A stretch of 64,000 nucleotides of DNA from a bacterium (GCA_021817945.1 JAKAFL010000007.1:1-64000), one strand, 5' to 3'. Counted from the first letter of the stretch, positions 9,301 to 17,882 are shown. Notes: a model not told the origin generated them from the sequence alone. Numbers and translations are program-made.

Positions 9301-10232
9301 ACCGGGATTTCTACCTCGCACAAGTCCGTGAGCGAGCCGATCACCAGCCGGAGTTGGCAGGCTTGGCGCCTGTGGTGTTTGAAGGGAATGCCCCGGCGGA
9401 TGTGGTGGAAAATACCGCCTTGAACACCGCCCTGGGCCAGGTGAATGTGGCCAGGCCGGATTCCGTCGCCTTGTGGCTGGGCACGCCCAATGCCATCAAA
9501 GGACCTACCGCGGCCCGTTTCCGGCGGCAGAGCGGCGCCAACCTGCTGCTGGTTTGCCAAAGCGAGGAGCGATCCACGGATTTTTTCAGCCTCGGGATTT
9601 TGGGGCTTGCCGCCCAGTATCCGAAGGACGGGGCACGGTTCCTGGTGCTGAGCCAGGCTCCGGTGGGCACGCCGGTTGGGGACTGGTGGCAGTCCATTTG
9701 CGGAATGGTTCCCCAACCCATGACCATGGCCGGGCCTGCTGCGGCGGCGGAAATGCTGTTGCAATGCGTCGAGATGCTCAAGCAACGCGCCGATGAACCC
9801 GCCGCCGGGCCGGAGGTGTACCTGGTGATCCACTCGCTGCAACAATTCAAGAAATTGCGCCAGGAGGATGATTTCAGTTTTGGCGTTGGCGGAGCGGGGG
9901 ATGCCCCCGGCCCCGCCGCGTTATTGCAGCGTCTCATCACCGAGGGCCCGGCGCTGGGAGTGCATGTGCTGCTCTCCTGCGACACCTATAACAACGTGGG
10001 CCGGTTCCTGGGCCGGAAACTCCTCTCCGAGTTCGAAATGAGGGTGGTTTGCCAGATGAGCGCCAGCGATTCCGCCAGCCTGGTTGATGCGCCGGATGCC
10101 TCCACGCTGGGGCTTCACCGCGCCTTGTATTATAATGACCGGGAGGGCCTGATGGAAACCTTCCGCCCCTATGCCCGTCCGGAAGCCTCCTGGCTGGCGG
10201 AGGCCGGGCGCAGGCTGGGTCGCCGGGTTTAA
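6324..10232 (+). CDS. FtsK/SpoIIIE (EccC-like) membrane ATPase
   Basis: 1302 residues. Residues 1-150 are charged coiled coil; two membrane segments follow (about 229-247 and 261-290), then another coiled coil to about 430. A first ATPase-like domain (about 480-720) has no intact Walker A. The second is complete: VAGKTGSGKST at 771-781 (Lys779) and LLIIDEFQEFF with Asp881-Glu882. A third (about 1040-1300) is FtsK-like but lacks a P-loop (VCQSEERSTDFF). One active and two degenerate ATPase cores behind a membrane anchor resemble EccC/YukBA of type VII secretion; the long N-terminal coiled coils and the absence of FHA domains differ. It is the last gene of the operon and probably drives export of the WXG100-like proteins. 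Its TAA stop (10230-10232) is completed by the first bases of repeat copy A2. Confidence 0.85.
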   Translation: MSKPSSVLPSVLELISLLETLKRRVQEFAAREDQLNQDLRHGLAKADADFAAIGDNQESVANRHMLEAQARLAAELTRIRLRRDQLLRRISRAHDRMTERGTSEISSHDRLWSERTQEIVAGLEQQRDADLGRVREARQDFERKLADAETQLALLRDQAASSVRGFPILHRKLFPGAAPAASVPSAGPVSPPQAFLDEAGRLQKAMQASLLQFRRSGPFFLVAVTRWKTVAILLALLALAHPVLQRWGFQQVTAMDSEMAGGCLGLWCGLYFLAGHLAGPFVTSLAGLLAQAAAGVEAGRVRGAEYHAAEEARAAAQFESGRAAAHQAWREAVRDLNQQREAWPGLISEKALRLETQVTRWHSLAAQEMQDRHEAELEELKAVDLETVRANMAAHEARLASLQETHQTSFEKLSAAWREEIQGLCARLEDAIREADKISPPWSSISWEAWTPPRDSGAGVRFGSLEVPVKSFLGRLPVHAGLAWPGPPVWNLPLVLVSPLQGSILFESGKASGEEAFGVIHNIIFRLLASSPPGRLSFTIFDPVGLGQNFAALMHLADYEDANIESRIWTQPAQFEEKLAELNEHMEKIIQMYLRNEYASIAEYNAAAGSVAEKYHYLVIASFPVNFSENAARRLRNIAASGARCGVHLLMHWDQRNAPPTDFVPDELRQNTVGLVHDGRGFGLARGLGGGVRAHLDPPPSPEVATAFLHRVGQVCKNANRVEVPFRQIAPEAAGIWGETTTERLRVPIGRAGATKLQNLELGVGTRQHVLVAGKTGSGKSTLFHVLITNLALRCSPLQVEFYLVDFKKGVEFKCYASRRLPHARVVAIESDRRFGLSVLQRVDEELRRRGDRFRQLGAQDLAGFARAGGEPMPRTLLIIDEFQEFFTEEDSVSQGAAVLLDRIVRQGRAFGIHVLLGSQTLGGAYTLARATMGQMVVRIALQCNEADALLIMDQDNPAPRLLSRPGEGIYNDAAGAIEGNSPFQAVWLSDQDRDFYLAQVRERADHQPELAGLAPVVFEGNAPADVVENTALNTALGQVNVARPDSVALWLGTPNAIKGPTAARFRRQSGANLLLVCQSEERSTDFFSLGILGLAAQYPKDGARFLVLSQAPVGTPVGDWWQSICGMVPQPMTMAGPAAAAEMLLQCVEMLKQRADEPAAGPEVYLVIHSLQQFKKLRQEDDFSFGVGGAGDAPGPAALLQRLITEGPALGVHVLLSCDTYNNVGRFLGRKLLSEFEMRVVCQMSASDSASLVDAPDASTLGLHRALYYNDREGLMETFRPYARPEASWLAEAGRRLGRRV

Positions 10233-10397
10233 CCCGAAAAACGAAATGGAAAAGGCCAATCTGCGCCAATCTACCGGGCGCAAACTCTTTGGAAAAACCT
10301 CACCAGACCGCTTCGGGTATGGTTTCGGTTTTTCCAAAGGGTTTCCGCTCCAGCACCTTGCCGCATCTTGACCTTTTCCATTTCGCTTTTCAGGTTT
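10231..10397. repeat. Family A palindromic repeat, copy A2
   Basis: Best-preserved copy. Ends AACCCGAAAAACGAAATGG and CCATTTCGCTTTTCAGGTTT are near-perfect inverted repeats, continued by AAAAGG/CCTTTT. Inner arms CTCTTTGGAAAAACC and GGTTTTTCCAAAGGG enclose the loop CAGACCGCTTCGGGTAT. It begins inside the stop codon of the FtsK-type gene. Confidence 0.9.
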
Positions 10398-10437
10398 GAG
10401 TTTCGCCCCTGCCAGGCTGCCCGCCCATTTGGATCAT

Positions 10438-11012
10438 GGCGCACCTCAGTTTTTAGGCTGGTGAAATTTGCGTGGAAGGAGAGCGTAGGGGCGGTTTTGG
10501 GTTTGTGTTTGACCATGTGGAGCATAGGAATGCCCAACGTGGGGGCGGATATTCCCAGCAATCTTCCCTGGGTTGGATGCTTTTTATGTGCCGCCCATCT
10601 GGGGTTGGGGGCAAATTGCCCGTTTCCGAAAGATCAGTGCCACCCCTCCCCGGCCCTCCCCATCAATGGGATTGATGGAGAGGGAGAAAGAGGCGGTGGA
10701 TTCAATAGGGCTTTAAACTATTTCGAAGGTCGAAGGCCATCGCCATTTCAAGCGCACACAACAGCCCTGCGCCTCTGGTTTCCTCGCCCCGCCAGCGGAG
10801 CGCGGGGAGAGGATTAAGGAGAGGGGAGATCGCAAACATCCAGCGCGAAAGATGAACAATTTCATATTCCGAAAGACCAGTGCCGCCCCTCCAGGTCCCC
10901 GCCACCCATGGAGATTGATGGGTAGGGAGGGCGGAGCAGTTGGTTTGTGGAGGTTTATAAAAATTCAAACGCGGAGGCTTAGGGTGACTCTCTCAAATAC
11001 CGAGATGCGCCC
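10438..11012 (+). mobile_element. Family B element, copy B-I (MITE-like, no transposase)
   Basis: 575 bp in the gene-free stretch before the pilB-like gene. The left end GGCGCACCTCAGTTTTT and right end AAATACCGAGATGCGCC are imperfect inverted repeats, and the body matches B-II at 38470-39339 in the same order. Just outside the ends are TTTGGATCA (left, about 10428-10436) and TTTGAATCA (right, 11014-11022), a 9-bp direct repeat with one mismatch, as left by transposition. Inside is a 242-bp unit plus a partial second copy (TTCCGAAAGA starting near 10625 and 10867). No long reading frame is credible, so this would be a non-autonomous element. Confidence 0.75.
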
Positions 11013-11123
11013 ATTTGAATCATTTATTTTTTTCTCTGCATTGACTTTTCCGGGTGCAAATGAAACCTTTTCGCCTAAAGCCTCCCTTGAAAAACCTCGG
11101 GGGAAGGCAGGGGAATCACAGTT

Positions 11124-12830
11124 GTGGCTGAAAAAGACGATTATTTATTGGATTTGCTGGTGGATCTGGGATTCACCTCCGCTGAATTGGTGGAAGCAGC
11201 AAAGGAGGAGGCCAAGGCCTCCGGCGTGGGTGTGGTGGATTTGTTGGTGGCCAACAAGGTCATCCGCCCTGCCGATGTCACCCAGGCCCGTGCCGCACAA
11301 TTCGGCGCGGAAGTGGTCAACCTCCAATCCATCAAGATTGATGACGAGGTCATTTCCATGGTCTCCAGGGACATCGCCCGCAAATACCGGGTCGTGCCCA
11401 TTTTCAAAAGCGGCGACAAGGTGGCCGTGGCCATCGCCGACCCGTCCGACCTGAACACCATTGACACACTCACCCACCTGCTGCATGCGGAATTGGAGGT
11501 GCGTGTCGCGTCCGAGCCGGATATCGAGGCCGCGCTGGGCAAGTATTATGGGTCCGAGAAAAAGGCCATGACCGATGGCGTTTTCAAGGACGTGATCCAG
11601 GAACTGACCCAGGACAATGTCCAGGTCAATGCCGATGCCGACGGCGCCGAAGTGGATGCCGATGCGCCCCTGATCCGGCTGGTGAACCAGATCATCGTGG
11701 ATGCCTTCAAGCTTCGCGCCTCGGATATTCACCTGGAACCCCTTGGCAAAAGATTCCGACTGCGATACCGGATTGACGGAATGATGCAGGAAATGAAGTC
11801 CCCGCCCAAACAGCTTCAATCCTCAATCATCGCGCGCCTGAAAATCCAGGCGGGCATGACCATTTCTGAACACCGCATACCCCAGGACGGGCGCATCCAG
11901 ACCAAGGTGGGGACCAAGCTGATTGACCTGCGCGTATCCTGCCTGCCCACCAACCACGGTGAAAGCATCGTGATGCGTATCCTGGACAAGGAAGGCCTGC
12001 GCCTGGGTTTGGCCGAGCTCGGTTTTTTGAGTGATGACCAGGCCACCTTCGAGCGGGTCATCGGGTTGCCGGACGGCATCCTGCTGGTCACGGGGCCGAC
12101 CGGTTCCGGCAAGACCACCACGCTGTATTCCTGCCTGAACTTCATCAACCGGCCGGACCGGAAAATCATCACGGTTGAGGACCCCGTGGAATACGTCCTC
12201 TCCGGCATCAACCAGGTTCAGGTGAATGACCTGGTGGGATTCAATTTTGCCATGGCGCTGCGCGCCATCCTCCGCCAGGCGCCAAACATTGTGATGATCG
12301 GGGAAATTCGTGATTTGGAGACGGCGTCCATCGCCATCAATGCCTCGCTCACGGGGCACCTGGTTTTTTCCACATTGCACACCAATGACGCGCCCGGGGC
12401 GGTCACGCGCCTGGTGGATATCGGGGTGAAACCATTTTTGATTGCCTCCTCCACGCGATGCCTCATGGCGCAGCGGCTGGTCCGCAAAATCTGCAAAAAA
12501 TGCGCGGCGCCCTACGTCCCCACGGATGGCGAAATGCGGTCGTTGGGCATCACGCCCGAGGAGGTGAAAAGCGCGAATGTGCAAAAGGGCAGGGGCTGTC
12601 CCAACTGCAACAATTCGGGCAACCGCGGCAGGTTTGGGATTTTCGAGATATTCGTGCTGGATGACGAGGGGCGCAAATTGATTTACGACCGCGTGCCCAC
12701 CAGCGTGCTGCGCCAGCGTGCGCGGGAAATGGGCATGCGCACCCTGCGCGAGGATGGCATCCGCAAGGTGCTGGCAGGGCTGACCACCCCCGAGGAGGTG
12801 GTTCGCGCCACGGTGGGCGATGAGGCCTGA
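11124..12830 (+). CDS. pilB: PilB/GspE-type secretion ATPase (first copy)
   Basis: 568 residues; GTG start at 11124, preceded by the purine-rich CAGGGGAA. The N-terminal MshEN-like domain (about 1-150) is followed by the GspE/PilB core: DIHLEP, Walker [10 protein letters not shown] (324-332), the Asp box, Walker B IVMIGEIRDLETA and the His box GHLVFSTLHTNDA. A four-Cys zinc motif (CKKC and CPNC) lies near the C-terminus, as in assembly ATPases rather than PilT. The protein should power extension of a type IV pilus or type II pseudopilus from the cytoplasmic side of the inner membrane. It opens an operon with pilT, a second pilB-like gene and pilC. Whether it belongs to a pilus or a type II system cannot be decided from sequence alone. 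Confidence 0.9.
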   Translation: MAEKDDYLLDLLVDLGFTSAELVEAAKEEAKASGVGVVDLLVANKVIRPADVTQARAAQFGAEVVNLQSIKIDDEVISMVSRDIARKYRVVPIFKSGDKVAVAIADPSDLNTIDTLTHLLHAELEVRVASEPDIEAALGKYYGSEKKAMTDGVFKDVIQELTQDNVQVNADADGAEVDADAPLIRLVNQIIVDAFKLRASDIHLEPLGKRFRLRYRIDGMMQEMKSPPKQLQSSIIARLKIQAGMTISEHRIPQDGRIQTKVGTKLIDLRVSCLPTNHGESIVMRILDKEGLRLGLAELGFLSDDQATFERVIGLPDGILLVTGPTGSGKTTTLYSCLNFINRPDRKIITVEDPVEYVLSGINQVQVNDLVGFNFAMALRAILRQAPNIVMIGEIRDLETASIAINASLTGHLVFSTLHTNDAPGAVTRLVDIGVKPFLIASSTRCLMAQRLVRKICKKCAAPYVPTDGEMRSLGITPEEVKSANVQKGRGCPNCNNSGNRGRFGIFEIFVLDDEGRKLIYDRVPTSVLRQRAREMGMRTLREDGIRKVLAGLTTPEEVVRATVGDEA

Positions 12831-12851
12831 AATTTTTTCTAATTTATACTT

Positions 12852-13961
12852 ATGTCCTATTCAATGTCTGATTTGCTGCAACTGGTGGTTTCCGAGGGGG
12901 CCTCAGACCTGCACGTTCGCGTTGGCACCGCCCCCACCATTCGTGTTCACGGCATTTTGCACCGCGTGGAAGGCCCGGCTCTGACACCGGAAAGTTCGGA
13001 GGAATTGATGCGCAGCATCACCTCGGAGGAGCACATCCAGCAGGTGCGGGAGCGGGGCGGGGCGGATTTCGCCTTTGCCTTCGGCGAAGCCGCGCGTTTT
13101 CGGGTGAGTGTGTTCAAGGAAAAAGGCAACTTCGGCATGGTCCTCCGGCAGATCCCCAGCAAAATGCTCACCTTCGAGCAGATTGGCCTGCCCGAATCCG
13201 TCAAGGAATTGCTGTTCAAGCCCAGGGGCCTGATCCTGGTCACCGGCCCCACCGGCTCAGGCAAATCCACCACCCTGGCTTCCCTCCTCAATATCGTCAA
13301 TGAGACCCGCGATGAGGTGCACCTGATCACCATCGAGGACCCCATCGAGTATTATCACAAGCACAAAAAAGCGCTGATCACCCAGCGCGAGGTGCATGTG
13401 GACGTTCCCAATTTTGCCGAGGCCCTGCGCCGGGCGCTGCGGCAGGACCCGGACATGATCCTGGTCGGTGAAATGCGCGACCTTGAAACCATTGAGGCGG
13501 CCATCACGGCCGCCGAAACAGGACACTTGGTTTTTGGCACCCTCCACACCACTGGCGCCGCCAAAACCATTGACCGCCTCACCAATGCCTTCCCCACCAA
13601 CCAGCAGGAAATGGTTCGCATCCAGCTCTCCACCGTCCTGCAGGCGGTCATCTCCCAGTTGCTCATTCCACGCATTGACAAGCCCGGGCGCGTGGCCGCC
13701 TTTGAGATCATGGTGAACACACCCTCCATTGCCGCCCTCATCCGGGACAACAAAACCTTCCGCATCCAGTCCGACATCCAGACCGGATCCAAATACGGCA
13801 TGGTGACGCTGGATAGCTGGCTTATTGACAAATACATGAAGGGCATGATTTCCAGGGAAGAGGTCATCAATAAATCGCAGGACCCCACCACCATCATGTC
13901 CAAACTCCAGGAACTGGACCTGGCCACAGCCGTCGAGCAGGGCCGCGCACAAAACAAATAA
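12852..13961 (+). CDS. pilT: Type IV pilus retraction ATPase PilT
   Basis: 369 residues, typical of PilT. Residues 1-100 form the PAS-like N-terminal domain ([18 protein letters not shown]). Walker [10 protein letters not shown] ends near residue 140 (Lys138), the Asp box is [11 protein letters not shown], Walker B is [13 protein letters not shown] and the His box is [10 protein letters not shown]. The C-terminal motif [19 protein letters not shown] corresponds to the AIRNLIRE region characteristic of PilT, and there is no zinc motif. PilT disassembles the pilus, so its presence argues for a retractable type IV pilus rather than a plain type II secretion system. It lies 21 nt after the first pilB-like gene. 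Confidence 0.92.
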   Translation: MSYSMSDLLQLVVSEGASDLHVRVGTAPTIRVHGILHRVEGPALTPESSEELMRSITSEEHIQQVRERGGADFAFAFGEAARFRVSVFKEKGNFGMVLRQIPSKMLTFEQIGLPESVKELLFKPRGLILVTGPTGSGKSTTLASLLNIVNETRDEVHLITIEDPIEYYHKHKKALITQREVHVDVPNFAEALRRALRQDPDMILVGEMRDLETIEAAITAAETGHLVFGTLHTTGAAKTIDRLTNAFPTNQQEMVRIQLSTVLQAVISQLLIPRIDKPGRVAAFEIMVNTPSIAALIRDNKTFRIQSDIQTGSKYGMVTLDSWLIDKYMKGMISREEVINKSQDPTTIMSKLQELDLATAVEQGRAQNK

Positions 13962-13972
13962 TTCATACCCCC

Positions 13973-15676
13973 ATGGCCGAGGAAATCTCCGATCCATTAT
14001 TGTCCTTGATCCGCCAACAAGGAATGATTGACGACCTCCAATTCGAGGACGTCCTGGCGGAGCACGCCCGCAACGGCACCCCCTACATCCAGGTGCTTCA
14101 GGATTTTGGCATTTTGAAGCTGCATGACATCCTGCAGGTGGAAGCCCATGCGCTCGGCACATCGGTGGTTTCCCTGGCAGACGGGGAAATTCCTGATGAC
14201 GTGGTCAAGATTGTGCCGCAGAAGGTTTCGCAGATGTACCACTGCATGCCCGTCTCGGTGAAAGATGGCATGGTGCAGGTGGCCCTGGCCAACCCCTTGG
14301 ACCCGGCCAGCGCCGATGAAATCCAGTTTGCCATAAAAAGAGATGTCCAGGTGGTGGTGGCGGATCCTGCCGAAATCGCCAGGGCCATAGAAAAATATTA
14401 CGGGGCGGACGACAATGAAAGCTTCTCGGAAATTCTCAAGGAAATCGGGTCGGATAAGAAGTTAGCGCAGGAGGTCAATGAGGCGGAGGATGATGTCCGG
14501 GCGGCGGAGGCCCTGGCCAACGAGGTGCCAATCGTCAAGTTCGTGAACCTGGTCCTGCAGCAGGCGGTTGTGGACCGGGCTTCCGACATTCATTTCGAGC
14601 CTTTTGAGACCGAGTTCCGCATTCGTTACCGGGTGGACGGCGCCCTCTATGAAATGGCGCCTCCCCCCAAATACCTGGCTCTGCCCGTCACCTCACGCAT
14701 CAAGGTGATGGCAGGACTGAATATTTCCGAGAAACGCCTGCCCCAGGACGGACGCATCAGTCACCGCATCGGCGATCGGCAGGTGGACCTGCGTGTGAGC
14801 ACGCTCCCCACGGCTTTTGGTGAATCGGTGGTGTTGCGCGTGCTGGACCGCGGCTCGGTCAACCTGGAGCTTGAATCGCTTGGTTTTCCCAAGTACGTCC
14901 ACGAATTTGTATCCGAAGTGATCCAGCGGCCCAACGGCATTTTCGTGGTGACGGGACCCACCGGCTCAGGTAAGACCACCACCCTCTATTCCTGCCTGCG
15001 CCGGGTCAACACCATAGATTCAAAGCTTCTCACCGCCGAGGACCCGGTGGAATTTGACATTGACGGCATCATGCAGGTGGCCGTGAACGAGGCTGCGGGG
15101 ATGACTTTTGCCAAGGCCTTGAAATCCTTCCTGCGCCAGGACCCGGACATCATCATGGTCGGTGAGATGCGCGACCTGGAAACCGCCCAGATTTCCATTC
15201 AAGCCTCGCTTACGGGGCACTTGGTGCTCAGCACGCTGCACACGAATGATTCACCCGGCGCCGTCACCCGGCTGGTGGACATGGGGGTTGAACCGTTTTT
15301 GATTTCCTCCACCCTCATGGCGGTGCTGGGCCAGCGGCTGGTCCGCACCAACTGCAAGAATTGCCGCACGCCTTTCGAGCCTAATGAGGAACAATTGAGC
15401 CTTCTCAACCTTTCACCCCATGATTTGGGAGACAAGGTTTTTCATTATGGCCGGGGGTGCAGCACCTGCAACGACACAGGCTACAAGGGCCGAAAGGGCA
15501 TTTATGAGCTTTTGGTGGTCAGCGAAGCCATCCGCATGCTGATCAATGAACGCGCCCCCACCGTGGTCGTCCGCCAAAAAGCGGTGGAATTGGGAATGGT
15601 AACCTTGCGCGAAGACGGGTTGAGGAGTATCTTTGACGGCGACACCACCATTGAAGAAGTGATCAAGTACACCTGA
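13973..15676 (+). CDS. PilB/GspE-type secretion ATPase (second copy)
   Basis: 567 residues, starting 11 nt after pilT. Domain order equals the first copy: MshEN-like N-terminus (about 1-150), [11 protein letters not shown], Walker [10 protein letters not shown] (Lys334), Walker [14 protein letters not shown], His box [13 protein letters not shown] and a four-Cys zinc motif (CKNC and CSTC). The two proteins are clearly paralogous but diverged in their N-terminal halves, so they probably dock to different platform or PilM-like partners. One may serve the pilus and the other the pseudopilin cassette downstream; that division is inference. Named PilB/GspE by family. Confidence 0.9.
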   Translation: MAEEISDPLLSLIRQQGMIDDLQFEDVLAEHARNGTPYIQVLQDFGILKLHDILQVEAHALGTSVVSLADGEIPDDVVKIVPQKVSQMYHCMPVSVKDGMVQVALANPLDPASADEIQFAIKRDVQVVVADPAEIARAIEKYYGADDNESFSEILKEIGSDKKLAQEVNEAEDDVRAAEALANEVPIVKFVNLVLQQAVVDRASDIHFEPFETEFRIRYRVDGALYEMAPPPKYLALPVTSRIKVMAGLNISEKRLPQDGRISHRIGDRQVDLRVSTLPTAFGESVVLRVLDRGSVNLELESLGFPKYVHEFVSEVIQRPNGIFVVTGPTGSGKTTTLYSCLRRVNTIDSKLLTAEDPVEFDIDGIMQVAVNEAAGMTFAKALKSFLRQDPDIIMVGEMRDLETAQISIQASLTGHLVLSTLHTNDSPGAVTRLVDMGVEPFLISSTLMAVLGQRLVRTNCKNCRTPFEPNEEQLSLLNLSPHDLGDKVFHYGRGCSTCNDTGYKGRKGIYELLVVSEAIRMLINERAPTVVVRQKAVELGMVTLREDGLRSIFDGDTTIEEVIKYT

Positions 15677-15689
15677 ACGTTTAAATTTT

Positions 15690-17003
15690 ATGCCTCGATT
15701 TCACTACGTAGCGCTGGATGCCCGCGGCAATGAGTCCAAGGGCGTGATTGAGGTGGCCACCCAGAACGAAGCCATTGGGCGGGTCAAGGAGATGAACCTT
15801 TTCCCCACCCGCATCACCGAGGCGGACAAGGAGGGAAAACCCGATAAAAAGTCCAAAGCCAAGGCCCCAGCCAAGGCAGGGGCCAAAAAAGGGGGCAAAG
15901 GCAATGTTAACATTAACATCAAAATCCCCTTTCTCAGTGGAAAGGTGAAACCCAAGGTCCTGACCACTTTTACCCGCCAGCTTGCCACGCTGGTGGACGC
16001 AGGGTTGCCCCTGCTTCGTGGTTTGCGCGTTTTGGAGAAACAGGAGAAAAATGCCACTCTCAAGGAAATCCTGGCCAAACTGGCCACGTCCATTGAGGGC
16101 GGCAGCACCTTCTCCGAGGCTCTCGCTCAGCATCCCAAGGTGTTCAACCGCCTGTTTGTCAACATGGTCAAGGCGGGTGAACTGGGCGGCGTTCTGGAAG
16201 TGGTCCTCAAGCGCCTCGCTGAATTTTCCGAGAAAGCCCAGAAAATCAAGGGCAAGGTCAAAGCCGCCCTCTTTTACCCCATCGCCGTCCTGATCGTGGC
16301 TGTCGGCATCATGATCCTGCTCATGTGCTTCGTCGTTCCCAAATTCAAGGACGTCTTCTCAGGCATGGGTTTCAAATTGCCCACCTTCACCTTGTTCGTC
16401 ATGGGAGTCAGCGACATCATCAAGAACAATATTCTTGCCACCATGGGGGTTGTGGCCGTGTGCGTGGTTCTATTCATGCTTTTCATCCGCACCAAGTTCG
16501 GATGCCATTTGTGGCATAAAACCCTCCTGGTCATGCCCGCCTTCGGGCCGGTCATCAGCAAAGTCGCCATCTCCCGGTTCACCCGCACCCTGGGCACGCT
16601 CGTCAGCAGCGGTGTTCCCATCCTGCAGGCTCTCACCATCGTCCGCGAAACTGCCGGCAATGTCATCGTCGCAAATGCCGTCAGCAAAATCCATGAAAGT
16701 GTCAAGGAAGGTGAAACCATCACCGCTCCCATGGAGAGTTCCGGCGTCTTTCCTCCCATGGTCGTCAGCATGGTGGACGTGGGTGAACAAACCGGCGCTC
16801 TGCCTGAAATGATGATGCGCATAGCCGATGACTACGATGAACAGGTGGACAATGCCGTCTCGGCCATGACCTCCCTGCTCGAACCCATCATGATCGTCTT
16901 TCTGGCGGTGATCGTGGGCAGTATCGTTATTGCCATGTTCCTGCCCTTGATCCAGATGATCAGCAACATGTCAGGCGATGGCGGCGGTGGCAACGGAGGT
17001 TGA
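15690..17003 (+). CDS. pilC: PilC/GspF inner-membrane platform protein
   Basis: 437 residues. Residues 1-45 are the short N-terminal region of the family (MPRFHYVALDARGNESKG), followed by a Lys/Ala-rich linker at about 46-75 (KKSKAKAPAKAGAKKGGKG). Two GspF domains follow, each beginning with a FTRQLATLVDAGLPLLRGL-type motif (second: FTRTLGTLVSSGVPILQAL), with hydrophobic segments near 195-215, 240-265 and 400-425. PilC is the polytopic platform contacted by the PilB and PilT motors. The long basic linker is unusual. It is the fourth gene of the pilB-pilT-pilB2-pilC operon; the Gly-rich tail ends at 17003. Confidence 0.92.
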   Translation: MPRFHYVALDARGNESKGVIEVATQNEAIGRVKEMNLFPTRITEADKEGKPDKKSKAKAPAKAGAKKGGKGNVNINIKIPFLSGKVKPKVLTTFTRQLATLVDAGLPLLRGLRVLEKQEKNATLKEILAKLATSIEGGSTFSEALAQHPKVFNRLFVNMVKAGELGGVLEVVLKRLAEFSEKAQKIKGKVKAALFYPIAVLIVAVGIMILLMCFVVPKFKDVFSGMGFKLPTFTLFVMGVSDIIKNNILATMGVVAVCVVLFMLFIRTKFGCHLWHKTLLVMPAFGPVISKVAISRFTRTLGTLVSSGVPILQALTIVRETAGNVIVANAVSKIHESVKEGETITAPMESSGVFPPMVVSMVDVGEQTGALPEMMMRIADDYDEQVDNAVSAMTSLLEPIMIVFLAVIVGSIVIAMFLPLIQMISNMSGDGGGGNGG

Positions 17004-17066
17004 TTTCCGGGTTTTGCCGTTTTTGCTCGATTTTCACGAGCCAATCATAAATACTCAAAACATCTA

Positions 17067-17095
17067 TTGACATTTATGGCGGCTTCGGGTAAATA
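17067..17095 (+). promoter_or_regulatory. Putative sigma-70-type promoter of the toxin-antitoxin pair
   Basis: A perfect -35 TTGACA (17067-17072) is followed after 17 bp by TAAATA (17090-17095) as a weaker -10. Transcription would begin about 40 nt before the toxin-like gene at 17142. This AT-rich stretch separates the pilus operon from the small genes. Confidence 0.5.
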
Positions 17096-17141
17096 CAAAG
17101 TAGTTACATTGCATTGCTGGATTATTCGCGGTTGAACTTTT

Positions 17142-17423
17142 ATGGAGTTCGATTGGAATAATACACCATTCGATTTGGGCTCTTTGACGCATCAGGAAAT
17201 CGAAGAATCGTTTGAGGACGCGTTTGCGGTCCGGTTGCTGCCGGATTCCCCCAGGTTTGGGGTGCAGGCGCGATTTTTCAACCTGGGGCTCTCAGCGGGT
17301 GGCATTGGCATTTTTAGCGTGTACCGCACCAACGGGCGGCAAACCCGGGTGCTCTTTGCGCGGCCTTTCGAAACGGAAGAGAGGTTTTTTTACCAGCGCA
17401 AGATGGAACAAACGCTATTGTGA
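17142..17423 (+). CDS. BrnT-like toxin of a type II toxin-antitoxin pair
   Basis: 93 residues. The start MEFDWNNTPF, the middle RFFNLGLSAGGIGIFSVY and the later TRVLFARPFETEERFFYQRK follow the BrnT plan: an EFDWD-type N-terminus, a beta-rich core with R-F-x-x-x-G-x-S, and an R-V/I-x-x-A-R motif near the end. BrnT proteins are RelE-fold ribonucleases that inhibit translation and are neutralised by a ribbon-helix-helix partner. A CopG-type gene follows 148 bp downstream, as expected. Divergence from typical BrnT is considerable, especially the loss of the usual Lys-His after the N-terminal helix, so activity is uncertain. The pair sits between the pilus motor genes and the pseudopilin cassette. 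Confidence 0.6.
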   Translation: MEFDWNNTPFDLGSLTHQEIEESFEDAFAVRLLPDSPRFGVQARFFNLGLSAGGIGIFSVYRTNGRQTRVLFARPFETEERFFYQRKMEQTLL

Positions 17424-17571
17424 AACTTTTAAATTGAGCCAGGGAGGATGGGGTGGGGAAGAGGGATCGGATGATCCGGGTGATTGACGGGATATTGTCG
17501 TGGGGTGCGGTTCGGAAATGGTTGATGCGGGGTGAAATGAAAAAACGGGAAGCGCGGCGAAATAGCCGGGA

Positions 17572-17856
17572 ATGGATGATATGCGGACCTTTGCCAACTG
17601 GGAGGAAGTGCCCCTCTTTGACAGTGAAGAGGCGGAGGCCGATTTTTGGGCGGAGAACCGCCCGGACCTGCGCCTCATGGAAAGCGCGATTGCCGGCAGC
17701 GCCGAGTCCTCCGAATCGGTGACCATCACCCTCCGGTTTGACCCGCGCATGCTGGCGCGGATCAAACGGCTGGCGCGGTCGCGTTATTTGAATTATCAAA
17801 GCATGATCAAGCAATGGTTGAGCGAACGCATGGAGCATGAGCTGCGTGACCGGTGA
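17572..17856 (+). CDS. CopG-type ribbon-helix-helix antitoxin
   Basis: 94 residues. The N-terminal half reads FDSEEAEADFWAENRP, the acidic toxin-binding pattern seen in CopG antitoxins of type II systems. The C-terminal half, VTITLRFDPRMLARIKRLARSRYLNYQSMIKQWLSERM, is a ribbon-helix-helix DNA-binding domain: a short beta strand followed by two helices. Such antitoxins bind the toxin and repress their own operon. The ATG at 17572 is chosen because it takes in the whole acidic motif; an ATG at 17581 is also possible. The 148-bp gap from the toxin is larger than usual. The stop overlaps a possible GTG start of the next frame at 17853. Confidence 0.65.
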   Translation: MDDMRTFANWEEVPLFDSEEAEADFWAENRPDLRLMESAIAGSAESSESVTITLRFDPRMLARIKRLARSRYLNYQSMIKQWLSERMEHELRDR

Positions 17857-17882
17857 AGAAAGCGTTTGAATTTGAGACAATC

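Noticed and set aside
10438-11012. Short open frames within family B elements as possible genes or a transposase
   Set aside because: They are short, differ between the two copies and show no DDE-type or other transposase motifs.
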